In this document: positions 1-6,112 of the stretch, piece after piece | How the letters are laid out: each line of letters starts with the position of its first letter | Position numbering within the stretch: the stretch's first letter is position 1 | Source: Acidithiobacillus montserratensis | GTDB lineage: Bacteria > Pseudomonadota > Gammaproteobacteria > Acidithiobacillales > Acidithiobacillaceae | Assembly: GCF_018853465.1 (NCBI RefSeq) | Contig: NZ_JABBOU010000057.1 | Coordinates: 1-17,967, forward strand | Length of the DNA: 17,967 nucleotides | Direction of reading: 5' to 3' | Program-made: the position numbers and the translations under genes | The notes under the pieces: generated by a model | What the model was told of the DNA's origin: nothing | Database searches by the model: none | What the model saw: only the letters and a program-made list of their open reading frames with translations

Positions 1-897
1 GCGGTCACGGCCACCGTCATCACCTCCGCCATATCCACGATCTTCCCGCCTTTGGGCATCATCGGCTGGACTTCCCCCTGGCTCGGCGCCGTCGCCGCAG
101 GCCCAACCGGCATCCTGCTGACCATTCTCGGGATCTTCGCGCTGGGGCGCTTGACGCGGAAGAATCAAGAGATCTTGGCCCGTCTGCTGGTGGTTGGATT
201 TGTTGTCGTCGCTCTTTGGCTTTTGCCTTTTGCTTTCCCTGCCCTGGATGCCATGATGGGGCACCCGCTGCCCACAGCGCCCACTGGCTGGGTGGGCATC
301 GATACCCACCTGGGCCGTCTGCGTTCCAATCTTTCCTATGTCGAGGCATCCATGGAACTGGCTCCGAAGGTCCTGGCGGATCTGCGCTCTGGCGACAAGG
401 TGGTGTTACTCCCGGAAACCGTGGCAGGACCCTGGCTGCCGGGCACCCGGGCCATTTGGCGCCCGGTCATCCGCTGGACGGCCCGACATCCAGAACAGAT
501 CGTGTTGCTCGGGGCCGATGTGCCCCTTGCCAAAGGTTACCTGGATGCTCTGGTCAAGATCCAGGATGGCCATCAGACGGTGCTGCCGGATCATATCCCT
601 GTGCCATTCTCGATGTGGCACCCGTGGCGCCCCCAGGGCAGTTTCCGGATGGCCCCGTTTTCCCGAAAACCGGAAACCACGGAGATGGACGGCAAAAAGG
701 TCGGCTATCTCATCTGCTATGAGCAACTGCTGATGTGGCCGGCCCTCGATCTATACCCGCATGGGATACAGATCCTGCTGGCTCCGGCCAATGACTGGTG
801 GGCGCGGGGGACGGATATCCCAGCCATCCAGAGAGTGTCGGCAAAGGCCTGGGCTGCGTTTTTCAGGGTGCCGGTATTGTTCGCGGTGAATCAATGA
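1..897 (+). CDS. traB: TraB-like conjugal transfer protein, carbon-nitrogen hydrolase domain (5' partial)
   Basis: The reading frame is open from base 1, so the true start is outside the window; the TTG at 52 is only an internal candidate. Numbering from that codon, residues 20-65 hold hydrophobic membrane segments, followed by a nitrilase-fold domain. LLPETVAGPW carries the candidate catalytic Glu (about 122) and GYLICYEQLL carries the candidate nucleophile Cys (about 222). This is the apolipoprotein N-acyltransferase-like arrangement of TraB proteins on conjugative plasmids. The expected lysine before the VPF motif is not obvious; the segment there reads LPDHIPVPF. The protein stops at VLFAVNQ. 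A traF-type peptidase lies about 490 bp downstream on the same strand, and traF and traB are also neighbours in Ti-type transfer operons as I recall. The family call is fairly secure; the biochemical role of TraB in transfer is not well established. Confidence 0.75.
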   Translation, partial: AVTATVITSAISTIFPPLGIIGWTSPWLGAVAAGPTGILLTILGIFALGRLTRKNQEILARLLVVGFVVVALWLLPFAFPALDAMMGHPLPTAPTGWVGIDTHLGRLRSNLSYVEASMELAPKVLADLRSGDKVVLLPETVAGPWLPGTRAIWRPVIRWTARHPEQIVLLGADVPLAKGYLDALVKIQDGHQTVLPDHIPVPFSMWHPWRPQGSFRMAPFSRKPETTEMDGKKVGYLICYEQLLMWPALDLYPHGIQILLAPANDWWARGTDIPAIQRVSAKAWAAFFRVPVLFAVNQ

Positions 898-909
898 TGG
901 GGGGAACGG

Positions 910-1239
910 ATGAAGAAGCCTGATCATATGAAGGCAGGAGTTTCCATGGGAAACCCCTCTAATCCCTGCGACCCAATGCTGGCCTGGAAGTCCGTTCTGG
1001 ATTCCCTGGATGATCAGCGTCGTGAACGACTCAAGGATCTGCTCAAGACGCACCGGTCCCATCCCCTCACCGTGCAACGCCGGATTGCCAAATGGGAAAA
1101 GGTGCTCTCTGCGGATTATTCGCGGATTCCGGCTGAACAGCACATTGCAGCCCTGGAAGCCTCTCCGGAAAAGGCGATCACGATCCTGAAGGAGCGGGTG
1201 CGTGAGCAATCCTCTTCGACAAGTCATCGCTCGGTTTGA
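910..1239 (+). CDS. Small hydrophilic protein of unknown function in the tra cluster
   Basis: A 109-residue protein I do not recognise. The ATG at 910 follows a purine-rich GGGGGGAACGG ribosome-binding region and lies 12 bp after the traB stop, so it is probably cotranscribed and translationally linked. The protein is mostly charged and predicted helical (DSLDDQRRERLKDLLKTH, then KWEKVLSADYSRIP), with no signal peptide or membrane segment. Its 3' end overlaps the next gene by 38 bp in another frame. Internal Met codons at residues 7 and 13 are alternative starts. Position suggests a conjugation-associated accessory protein, but the sequence does not show a function. Confidence 0.6.
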   Translation: MKKPDHMKAGVSMGNPSNPCDPMLAWKSVLDSLDDQRRERLKDLLKTHRSHPLTVQRRIAKWEKVLSADYSRIPAEQHIAALEASPEKAITILKERVREQSSSTSHRSV

Positions 1240-1414
1240 CCAGAGGCTCATCGCCTTCTTCGAACGGCCCGGCCCGCGCAAGCTGGCCGAAGCCCTGCTT
1301 TGGGGGGCCACCCAGTTCGAGTGGCTATTCTTCTTCCCCTTTCGGCTATTGACCGGCCCCGCACGTTGTTTTCTGGAGCGCCACCATGCAAAGAATATCC
1401 GCCGCAATCGCTAA
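1202..1414 (+). CDS. Small protein with a hydrophobic segment, tra cluster
   Basis: A 70-residue protein starting at a GTG, preceded by AAGGAG about eight bases upstream within the end of the previous gene. A basic N-terminus (LRQVIARFDQRLIAFFERPGP) is followed by a hydrophobic aromatic stretch at about residues 33-52 (LLWGATQFEWLFFFPFRLL) and a basic tail, which suggests a small inner-membrane protein. Its end overlaps the start of the traF-like gene by 29 bp, so four genes form a tightly packed series. I do not recognise the family. The case rests on the ribosome-binding site, the overlaps and the coherent amphipathic composition. Confidence 0.55.
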   Translation: MSNPLRQVIARFDQRLIAFFERPGPRKLAEALLWGATQFEWLFFFPFRLLTGPARCFLERHHAKNIRRNR

Positions 1415-1976
1415 GCGGCTGCTCTGGTGGGGCACATGGGCGATCATCGGTGTCCTGGTGCTGAATGCTGCCGTAGGGCTATGGATGCAGTCCCAGCATC
1501 TGGTGTTGAACGACTCCACCTGCGAGCCGGTGGGCCTCTACCAGCTTCTCGGCTCGCCCTATCCGTTGCATGATGGAGAACTGGTCGAAGTCGGGATTCC
1601 TGGCCCCGCCCATCACACCGCCGTCGCGGAGGGCCTGAAGTACCACTGGTTTCCTGCTGGACAGCCGTGGATCAAAAAGATCGCCGCTGTCCCCGGGCAG
1701 ACCGTACGGCTGACGAGATCCGGGGTCTGGGTAGATGGGCACACGCTGCCCAACTCCCGGGTGGATCGCTGGACGCCCGGCCACCATCACCAGATTGTTC
1801 ATTACCCTTTCGGCACCTATCACCTGCAGCGTGGCCAGGTCTGGCTCTACGCCCCAGGCAACTATGCCTTTGACTCCAGCTATTATGGCCCGGTCCAGGA
1901 AACCAGCATCCTGCAACGGGCGGTTTCCTGGTGGACGATTCCCGGAAGTCAGTTCTGGCTGCAGAAGGGAGACTGA
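1386..1976 (+). CDS. traF: TraF-type conjugation peptidase (S26 signal peptidase family), Cys at the nucleophile position
   Basis: A 196-residue protein. Residues 12-33 form one N-terminal membrane helix, then an S26 peptidase domain facing the periplasm. TraF peptidases process, and in RP4 cyclise, the conjugative pilin. The active-site block usually reads N-x-T/S-x-S-x-P-x-G-L-Y; here it reads NDSTCEPVGLY, so the nucleophile position is Cys46 (TGC at 1521-1523). The Lys general base is present in IKKIAAVPGQ (Lys97), 51 residues later, a spacing like RP4 TraF. The C-terminal box FDSSYYGPV holds the conserved Asp163. The ATG at 1386 follows CTGGAGCG and overlaps the preceding gene. Length and topology suit the family. 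Whether the Cys variant is active cannot be read from sequence. Confidence 0.85.
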   Translation: MQRISAAIAKRLLWWGTWAIIGVLVLNAAVGLWMQSQHLVLNDSTCEPVGLYQLLGSPYPLHDGELVEVGIPGPAHHTAVAEGLKYHWFPAGQPWIKKIAAVPGQTVRLTRSGVWVDGHTLPNSRVDRWTPGHHHQIVHYPFGTYHLQRGQVWLYAPGNYAFDSSYYGPVQETSILQRAVSWWTIPGSQFWLQKGD

Positions 1977-1997
1977 GCCCCGGGCCGTACTCGTAAA

Positions 1998-2016
1998 TCG
2001 TCTACCCGGCAGACGA
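1998..2016. promoter_or_regulatory. 19-nt palindrome upstream of the par operon (candidate operator or parS), copy 1
   Basis: The site reads TCGTCTACCCGGCAGACGA: two 9-base arms around a central C, with one arm mismatch, extended by a further A/T pair outside. It lies in the 95-bp gap between traF and the RHH-parA-parB genes, about 20 bp before a weak -10-like TATACC (2035-2040). A second, perfect copy lies inside parB at 3340-3358. Placement fits an operator for the RHH protein or ParA, or a ParB-binding centromere site. Confidence 0.65.
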
Positions 2017-2071
2017 TCTGGCCCGGCGCTGATCTATACCCATTCGTGAAAGGGGCACGCCAGGAAAAATC

Positions 2072-2491
2072 ATGCTGACACCATCTCTATTTAACGGTAT
2101 GCCCTATGCGGGGGAATCAACGGTGATCCCGCTGAAGATGCACCTGTACATCCAGGCTCTGGCCTTCGTTCAGGGGATGACGCTGAGGGCCGTCCATGAG
2201 GATTGCGCCACCCGGTTTCTGGCCGAAAAAGCCTGGGAAAAAGGACTTCGATGGCGGGATGGGCACCCTCCGGCCGTGTCCGGCCCGGAATGGGTGGAAG
2301 TGCACGTGCGGATTCCGGCGCATCTGGCGGACAACCTGGCAGAGGTCAGCCGCCGCAACGGAGTCAGTCTGCCCGATGTGCTCTATACGATGTTGTATTG
2401 GTATGCCTGGATTCTGTACCCGCCACTGCAGGAGCAGGAGTGGCGTAAAACGAAAGAAGAGAGGGAGAGATGCCACAGATCATTACCGTGA
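2072..2491 (+). CDS. Ribbon-helix-helix protein, first gene of the par operon
   Basis: A 139-residue protein starting at an ATG preceded by CCAGGAAAAATC. Residues 75-113 look like a ribbon-helix-helix DNA-binding unit: strand VEVHVRIP, a helix, the turn RNGVSLPDV, then a second helix. Residues 17-50 (VIPLKMHLYIQ, turn QGMTLRAV, helix) show a similar strand-helix-helix pattern, so the protein may hold two RHH-like units in one chain; the N-terminal one is less clear. Its 3' end overlaps parA by 22 bp, so it is translated as part of the partition operon. A likely role is autoregulator or centromere-binding adaptor acting at the palindrome 56 bp upstream. That role is inferred from context. Confidence 0.65.
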   Translation: MLTPSLFNGMPYAGESTVIPLKMHLYIQALAFVQGMTLRAVHEDCATRFLAEKAWEKGLRWRDGHPPAVSGPEWVEVHVRIPAHLADNLAEVSRRNGVSLPDVLYTMLYWYAWILYPPLQEQEWRKTKEERERCHRSLP

Positions 2492-3240
2492 CCAATCAGA
2501 AGGGCGGAGTAGGAAAGACCGCTCTTGCCGTTCACATTGCGGCTTATGCCAGCATGGCGGCGAAGAAAAAGACTTTGCTCGTGGACATGGACGGCCAACG
2601 CAATGCTACGTTCATCACTACGGGTGAGCCGAATGGCCGTGGCAAATCGGTATTGGAACTGTGGGATGGGGACACACGTCTGGAGTTCCAGGATACCCGG
2701 TTCGGGGATCTCCAAATCCTGCCAGGCCACCAGCATGTCCATCTGGTGGAAAAGCAGGGATTGAAGGCCGGACAGGAGGCGATGAGCCGTTTGCTCGACA
2801 TCGATTTTGATGTGGTGGTCATCGACACACCACCAGCCGCCGGCGTACAGCAGCTGGCCCCGCTCTATCTGGGCGGGTTGCTGGTGGCACCCGTGGAGCC
2901 CGACCTGTTGGCGTTGCAGGGGCTTACTTCGCTGCTCAAGGTTTGGCGGGAGATCGCCTCGCAGGTCGATCTGGGATTGTCCCTGGTCATCAACAAGCGG
3001 GTTTTGAACTCCACGAATCAGCAGATGGTCGTGGATGCGATCACCGCGTCAGGTTTCGGTCAGCATGTGCTTCCGGTGCATCTGACCAATCGGCAGATTG
3101 TTTCCAACGCCATGAAACAGGGGATGCCCGTCTGGAAGCTGGACCCGAAAGACGCGGCAGCGGCGAAATGGGCCATGGCCTGCAAGATAATTCTGGAAAT
3201 GGACCGGGTGTCGACGGAAGAAACGGTGAAGGAGGGATAA
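2470..3240 (+). CDS. parA: ParA-family partition ATPase
   Basis: A 256-residue ParA/MinD-type ATPase that drives plasmid or element segregation with ParB. The deviant Walker A box TNQKGGVGKT has the signature Lys11 and the catalytic Lys16. The A' box is LLVDMDGQ (about 36-43), and the Walker B-like VVVIDTPP spans about 115-122. The short N-terminus, without a helix-turn-helix domain, is the small ParA type, so repression of the operon would need another protein, probably the upstream RHH product. The start overlaps the RHH gene, and the stop is one base before the parB ATG. The family call is secure. Confidence 0.93.
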   Translation: MPQIITVTNQKGGVGKTALAVHIAAYASMAAKKKTLLVDMDGQRNATFITTGEPNGRGKSVLELWDGDTRLEFQDTRFGDLQILPGHQHVHLVEKQGLKAGQEAMSRLLDIDFDVVVIDTPPAAGVQQLAPLYLGGLLVAPVEPDLLALQGLTSLLKVWREIASQVDLGLSLVINKRVLNSTNQQMVVDAITASGFGQHVLPVHLTNRQIVSNAMKQGMPVWKLDPKDAAAAKWAMACKIILEMDRVSTEETVKEG

Positions 3241-3241
3241 A

Positions 3242-4495
3242 ATGGCCAAGGTAGATCTTTCAGAGAATCTCTTTGATGAGATGAAGCGCACGCTGGCCGA
3301 GATGGCGGGAGATTCCGGCGAGACCGCTGCCAAAGCCGATCGTCTACCCGGTAGACGACTTCCGGGCCAGGAAACGGCCCGTGCGGATGAACGGAATGCC
3401 GTCGGGGGTGGAACGATCGGCGGCGGAGCCGCTTCAGCGCTCTTTCTGGCGTTGTCGGAGATCGAGCCAGACCCGGAGCAGCCGCGCAAGACGTTTGTGG
3501 CATCCGAAGCGCAGGACGCCATCGACAATGATCTGGAACTGCTGAAGGAGAGCATCCTGCAGCATGGGGTATTGCAGCCCATCGCGGTTCGTCATGTCGC
3601 GTCGGGAAGGTATCGGATCATAGCGGGCGAGCGGCGCTGGAGGGCATCCATGGCTGCCCGGGACAGTGGCCAGCCATGCCGTCGCAAGGGCTATGACCTG
3701 TCCCGGATTCCGGCCGTAATCCTGGAGCCCGACACAGACGCCGACCGGCTGGAAATGCAGCTGGTCGAAAACCTGGCGCGGGCGGATATGACACCCGTGG
3801 ATACGGCGAAGGCTGTAAAGCAGCTGATGGATAGCCTGGACCCCAAGCCGAGCCTGGCGGATCTGGGCAAGCGGCTGGGTCGATCCAAGGCATGGGTACA
3901 TCAGATGCTCTCTCTGGGGAGCGAAGATGCACAGGCAGTGGCGGAGTATCTGGGCGTACCGCTGGAGTCCATCGGACAAACAGACATCAGTCGCATGAAA
4001 GGATGGATGAAGGACGCGGGCAAGCGCATCGTGCTGGACCGCATCCGTGCCAGACTGCAGGCCGGGGAAACCCTCTCCCGTGTGCTGGTGGATAGAGAGG
4101 AAGATCGCTACGAACAAGGTTTGAGCGGAAAACCGCAGGAGGTAGACATGCAGCAGGAAAAAGGGTTCGTGATGGGTTCGCACCCTGCAAGGGCTTTTGA
4201 TGCCAATGGGGAAGAAGTGGACATGTCCACGATTGACCTGTCCGAAGTTGATAGCGATGAGGACATTGAGGATGGGGGCGCCGTGGATGAGAACGGAGTG
4301 GTCATCGGAGATCCGGCGGATGGAGTATCCCTGCCGGGGGCACCCCTGCCGGGGGCATCCCTGCCGAATCAGGTGACGGTGGCCCTCCCCCGCCCTTTGT
4401 TGGAGAGGGCTTTTGCAAAGGCCGGGCGCGAATTGTCCGGGACGATGGGAACGGCGGAGATCGTTGAGGTGTTGGAGTTGGTATTAAACGGGTGA
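3242..4495 (+). CDS. parB: ParB/Spo0J-family partition protein with a repeat-bearing acidic linker
   Basis: A 417-residue centromere-binding protein. The start follows GAAGGAGG and lies one base after the parA stop. Residues 66-115 begin the ParB N-domain (ALSEIEPDPEQPRK), AGERRWRA at 128-135 is the conserved arginine-rich CTP/nucleotide-contact box, and ENLARADMTP lies at 156-165. A helix-turn-helix spans about 184-205 (LADLGKRLGRSKAWVHQML). The region after 290 is unusual: a degenerate HPAR repeat element, an acidic linker (about 327-350), a 15-bp tandem repeat encoding LPGAPLPGASLP, then a helical C-terminus likely used for dimerisation. Codons 33-39 contain a perfect copy of the operon-upstream palindrome. 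At 417 residues it is longer than typical ParB proteins of about 300. Confidence 0.92.
   Translation: MAKVDLSENLFDEMKRTLAEMAGDSGETAAKADRLPGRRLPGQETARADERNAVGGGTIGGGAASALFLALSEIEPDPEQPRKTFVASEAQDAIDNDLELLKESILQHGVLQPIAVRHVASGRYRIIAGERRWRASMAARDSGQPCRRKGYDLSRIPAVILEPDTDADRLEMQLVENLARADMTPVDTAKAVKQLMDSLDPKPSLADLGKRLGRSKAWVHQMLSLGSEDAQAVAEYLGVPLESIGQTDISRMKGWMKDAGKRIVLDRIRARLQAGETLSRVLVDREEDRYEQGLSGKPQEVDMQQEKGFVMGSHPARAFDANGEEVDMSTIDLSEVDSDEDIEDGGAVDENGVVIGDPADGVSLPGAPLPGASLPNQVTVALPRPLLERAFAKAGRELSGTMGTAEIVEVLELVLNG
3340..3358. promoter_or_regulatory. 19-nt palindrome inside parB (candidate parS or operator), copy 2
   Basis: TCGTCTACCCGGTAGACGA has perfect 9-base arms around a single central C, within codons 33-39 of parB. 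It differs from the copy at 1998-2016 at one base only, and that change restores perfect symmetry. Intragenic centromere sites in or beside parAB genes are a known arrangement. The encoded peptide DRLPGRR lies in a poorly structured N-terminal extension, where DNA-level constraint is plausible. Confidence 0.65.
4176..4197 (+). repeat. Degenerate copy of the 18-bp GLHPAKG coding repeat in parB
   Basis: The segment TTCGCACCCTGCAAGGGCTT encodes SHPARAF in the ParB linker. It matches the traG repeat unit CTTGCACCCTGCAAAGGG with one base missing. Weak by itself, but it fits the pattern seen in traG, trbI and the traG fragment. Confidence 0.4.
4328..4366 (+). repeat. 15-bp tandem repeat in parB (about 2.6 units)
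   Basis: Two full units of YCCCTGCCGGGGGCA plus nine bases of a third, encoding LPGA-PLPGA-SLP. The period is a multiple of three and stays in frame. It lies in the linker before the C-terminal helical region of ParB, so copy-number change would alter linker length only. Confidence 0.8.
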
Positions 4496-4545
4496 CCGCA
4501 AACCGCGACATGAAGAAGCGTGAACGCTTGAGGTTGTTTGCGGTC
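4494..4545 (+). other. Nested hairpin across the parB stop codon
   Basis: A perfect 10-bp outer stem (GACCGCAAAC at 4494-4503 with GTTTGCGGTC at 4536-4545) encloses an inner perfect 5-bp hairpin (AAGCG-TGAA-CGCTT, 4516-4529). The outer arm starts on the parB stop codon. No T-tract follows, so it is not a standard intrinsic terminator. It may stabilise the par mRNA 3' end, attenuate read-through into the next gene, or act as a DNA site. Confidence 0.55.
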
Positions 4546-4577
4546 TCATGTTGGCCTAAACCTCGAGGAGAATAGTC

Positions 4578-4835
4578 ATGTTTGGATTTGGCGAACACAA
4601 TGATCACGCAAACGTCCAGCAGGTCATCTGCACCTGTGGAACCAATATGGCCTACCAGGGCGCACACGGTCTGCGTATGGGTGGGCTGACCGGCATGTTG
4701 GGGGCGGGCGCTGCTTTCCTGGGCGGTCAGGTAGCTACCGATGGCGAAGAAGCCTTTGAGAAAAAGCTGGAAGTCGATATTTACGTTTGTCCCCAGTGCC
4801 AGGACGTGCGGTTGAAATACCGCAAAGGCCTGTAA
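4578..4835 (+). CDS. Small protein with paired CxC and CPxC motifs (zinc-ribbon-like)
   Basis: An 85-residue protein. The ATG at 4578 is preceded by CTCGAGGAGAATAGTC, a good ribosome-binding site. CTCG at residues 18-21 and CPQC at 71-74 could form a four-Cys metal site. Between them is a glycine-rich hydrophobic stretch (MGGLTGMLGAGAAFLGG, about 34-50) that may be a membrane-associated or glycine-zipper-like segment rather than a standard helix. It lies 82 bp after parB on the same strand, beyond the nested hairpin. I do not recognise the family; metal binding is inferred from Cys spacing only. Confidence 0.65.
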   Translation: MFGFGEHNDHANVQQVICTCGTNMAYQGAHGLRMGGLTGMLGAGAAFLGGQVATDGEEAFEKKLEVDIYVCPQCQDVRLKYRKGL

Positions 4836-5411
4836 ATTGGGTGTCAGCAAAAGTTCCCATGCACCCCAGTATGGGATGCGGCGGCAGCCAAAAAAAGAAC
4901 AGGCACCGATTCAGGACGCCACACAACCTGATGGGTATCTACAGGAAATTAAACAGAACATCGTAAAATCCTGTGGTGGCGCCAGGACACCCTTAGCAGC
5001 CGGAACGGGCGGAAGTGGGTTTCATTATCCGCGCGATCTGGCATTGCCAGAAGACCCTGTGCCGGAATGCAGGGTGCCCAGCAAGCCACAGGTCAAAATA
5101 GAGGTCCGGAAATCTCGGAAAATAACAACCCAGACACCAAGTCTGGCCTGAGAAGGAAAAAACTTGCTTTCTATCGAACCACAGGCAGGTCCAGTGCCCA
5201 TTATCCAGGTTACTTGGGCAAAATTTGGGCATTTGCCAGTTTGCGCCATTCTTTTATTCACTAAAACAAGTGATAATTTTTATATTGTTACATGATGGAC
5301 CATCGGATTAGCAATAATACAGTCCAAAAACTAGCCGTTACGGAAACACAATAACGCAACTGGTCACACATTGATCAAAATCCGTCTTCAGGCCGAAAAA
5401 TCAAACACCCT
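4836..5411. other. Gene-poor interval, increasingly AT-rich to the right
   Basis: I see no convincing gene. A frame opening at a TTG (4837-5151) lacks a ribosome-binding site and has random-looking composition. The part after about 5230 is AT-rich (for example AAAACAAGTGATAATTTTTATATTG at 5264-5288, two adjacent runs) and could hold a promoter or origin-like element, but I found no iterons or clear boxes. Confidence 0.5.
5121..5146 (-). terminator. Weak candidate intrinsic terminator on the minus strand
   Basis: Read on the minus strand, a 6-bp stem CCAGAC-TTGGT-GTCTGG (5130-5146) is followed by the T-rich GTTGTTATTTT. The stem is short and the T-tract is interrupted. It could end transcripts from the minus-strand winged-helix gene about 265 bp upstream, before they run into the par region. 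Confidence 0.35.
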
Positions 5412-5648
5412 TCATTGCGTGTGTTCCAATGAGATGGTTTTCAGTGCCCAGAGATTGACAGGGTGTCCTTTGATGCTTTTGATGCAGCGTAGCACGTGTA
5501 CCTGTCCATGACGTTCCATGTCCAGGATGATGCTGTTGATGCGACTGGCGCTGAGATGCAGCTGTTTACTGATTTCAGCCACAGTCATGGGACCTGCGCG
5601 CAGGCAGGCGATAACGCGGTCCCGATCTTGGAGAGTCAGTCTATCCAT
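5412..5648 (-). CDS. Small winged-helix/helix-turn-helix regulator
   Basis: A 78-residue protein. I place the start at the ATG ending at 5648, because AAAGGA lies five bases upstream of it; an ATG six bases earlier sits directly on that ribosome-binding sequence. Residues 2-60 read as a compact winged helix: helix DRDRVIACLRAG, helix MTVAEISKQL, recognition helix SASRINSIILDMERHG, then strands VHVLRCI and a wing. There is no ligand domain. It lies directly behind an intrinsic terminator that ends a structured RNA (5663-5788), with only a few bases between T-tract and ribosome-binding site. Its expression may therefore depend on read-through of that terminator. Specific family and targets are unknown. 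Confidence 0.7.
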   Translation of the reverse strand: MDRLTLQDRDRVIACLRAGPMTVAEISKQLHLSASRINSIILDMERHGQVHVLRCIKSIKGHPVNLWALKTISLEHTQ

Positions 5649-5662
5649 GGACATCCTTTACC

Positions 5663-5691
5663 AAAAAAAAAAGCCCACATCGATGTGGGCT
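5663..5691 (-). terminator. Intrinsic terminator of structured RNA copy A
   Basis: A perfect 20-nt palindrome AGCCCACATCGATGTGGGCT (5672-5691) followed on the minus strand by ten T residues. Very strong intrinsic terminator. It is placed upstream of, not downstream of, the minus-strand winged-helix gene. Confidence 0.88.
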
Positions 5692-5788
5692 AGTCAGAGG
5701 AACGAAGCATGATGCCATTCCCGGGCTGCTCGGCATTGTCCTTCCGGGCAAGGACCTGACGAAACAAACCCGCACAGATTCGCTATGC
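5663..5788 (-). ncRNA. Structured RNA candidate, copy A, ending in a terminator
   Basis: Read on the minus strand: an upstream hairpin GCAUAG-CGAAU-CUGUGC (5772-5788); helix P1 GUCAG/CUGAC (5756-5760 with 5693-5697); hairpin P2 GUCCUUGCCCGGAAGGAC (5738-5755) with loop GCCCGG; then 13 bases later CCGGG (5720-5724), complementary to the P2 loop and able to form a pseudoknot; then the terminator. P2 is identical in copy B, the CCGGG spacing is identical, and P1 differs in sequence but still pairs. It is a standalone small RNA or a leader of the adjacent winged-helix gene. I do not recognise a known family. Confidence 0.65.
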
Positions 5789-5925
5789 CTCATTGCTTTC
5801 TACCGTACCGCTGTACATCGCCTGGCGCAAGCCAAAATCATCACATTTTTTAACACATTGACCATCCGTGGATGGACGGATTTGTGCTAGGCTGAGGGTA
5901 AACAATTCAGGAAAGGATCATTGCT

Positions 5926-6108
5926 ATGCGCATGGATCAATACACAGAAATTCAACGCAGAAGTTTTCGGGTTCTGCGGCTGATCACCGCTCTGGTTGCG
6001 GTAGCTATTCTTTCAGGATGCATCATCGCTCCTGGCGGATATGGGTACGGCTACCGTGGTCATCCCCCCATTCACTACGGATGGTGGCACCACGGGCAGT
6101 GGCGGTGA
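5926..6108 (+). CDS. Small Gly/Tyr-rich lipoprotein
   Basis: A 60-residue prelipoprotein. The ATG at 5926 follows AAAGGATC. A basic N-terminus (RRSFRVLR) and a hydrophobic helix lead to the lipobox ILSGC with lipidated Cys32, so the mature peptide is only 29 residues: IIAPGGYGYGYRGH and an aromatic/His tail (HYGWWHHGQWR). It should be anchored in the inner or outer membrane by signal peptidase II processing. Its stop is four bases before the next gene's ATG, suggesting translational coupling to that secreted His/Tyr-rich protein. Function unknown; a structural or metal-binding envelope role is conceivable from composition. Confidence 0.75.
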   Translation: MRMDQYTEIQRRSFRVLRLITALVAVAILSGCIIAPGGYGYGYRGHPPIHYGWWHHGQWR

Positions 6109-6112
6109 TGCC

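Noticed and set aside
4837..5151. TTG-initiated 104-codon frame after the Cys-pair gene
   Set aside because: No ribosome-binding site, rare start, random-like composition and no domain.
5726..5760. Resemblance of RNA copy A to the SRP/4.5S RNA GGUC...GGAAGGA motif
   Set aside because: The bases GUCAGGUCC and GGAAGGA occur, but they form a short hairpin with a GCCCGG loop; the asymmetric loop and GNAR tetraloop of SRP RNA are missing, and copy B lacks the similarity.
5858..5893. Promoter for the lipoprotein gene at 5926 from TTGACC
   Set aside because: At 17-bp spacing the hexamer is TTTGTG, too far from consensus; TAGGCT lies too far away (24 bp).
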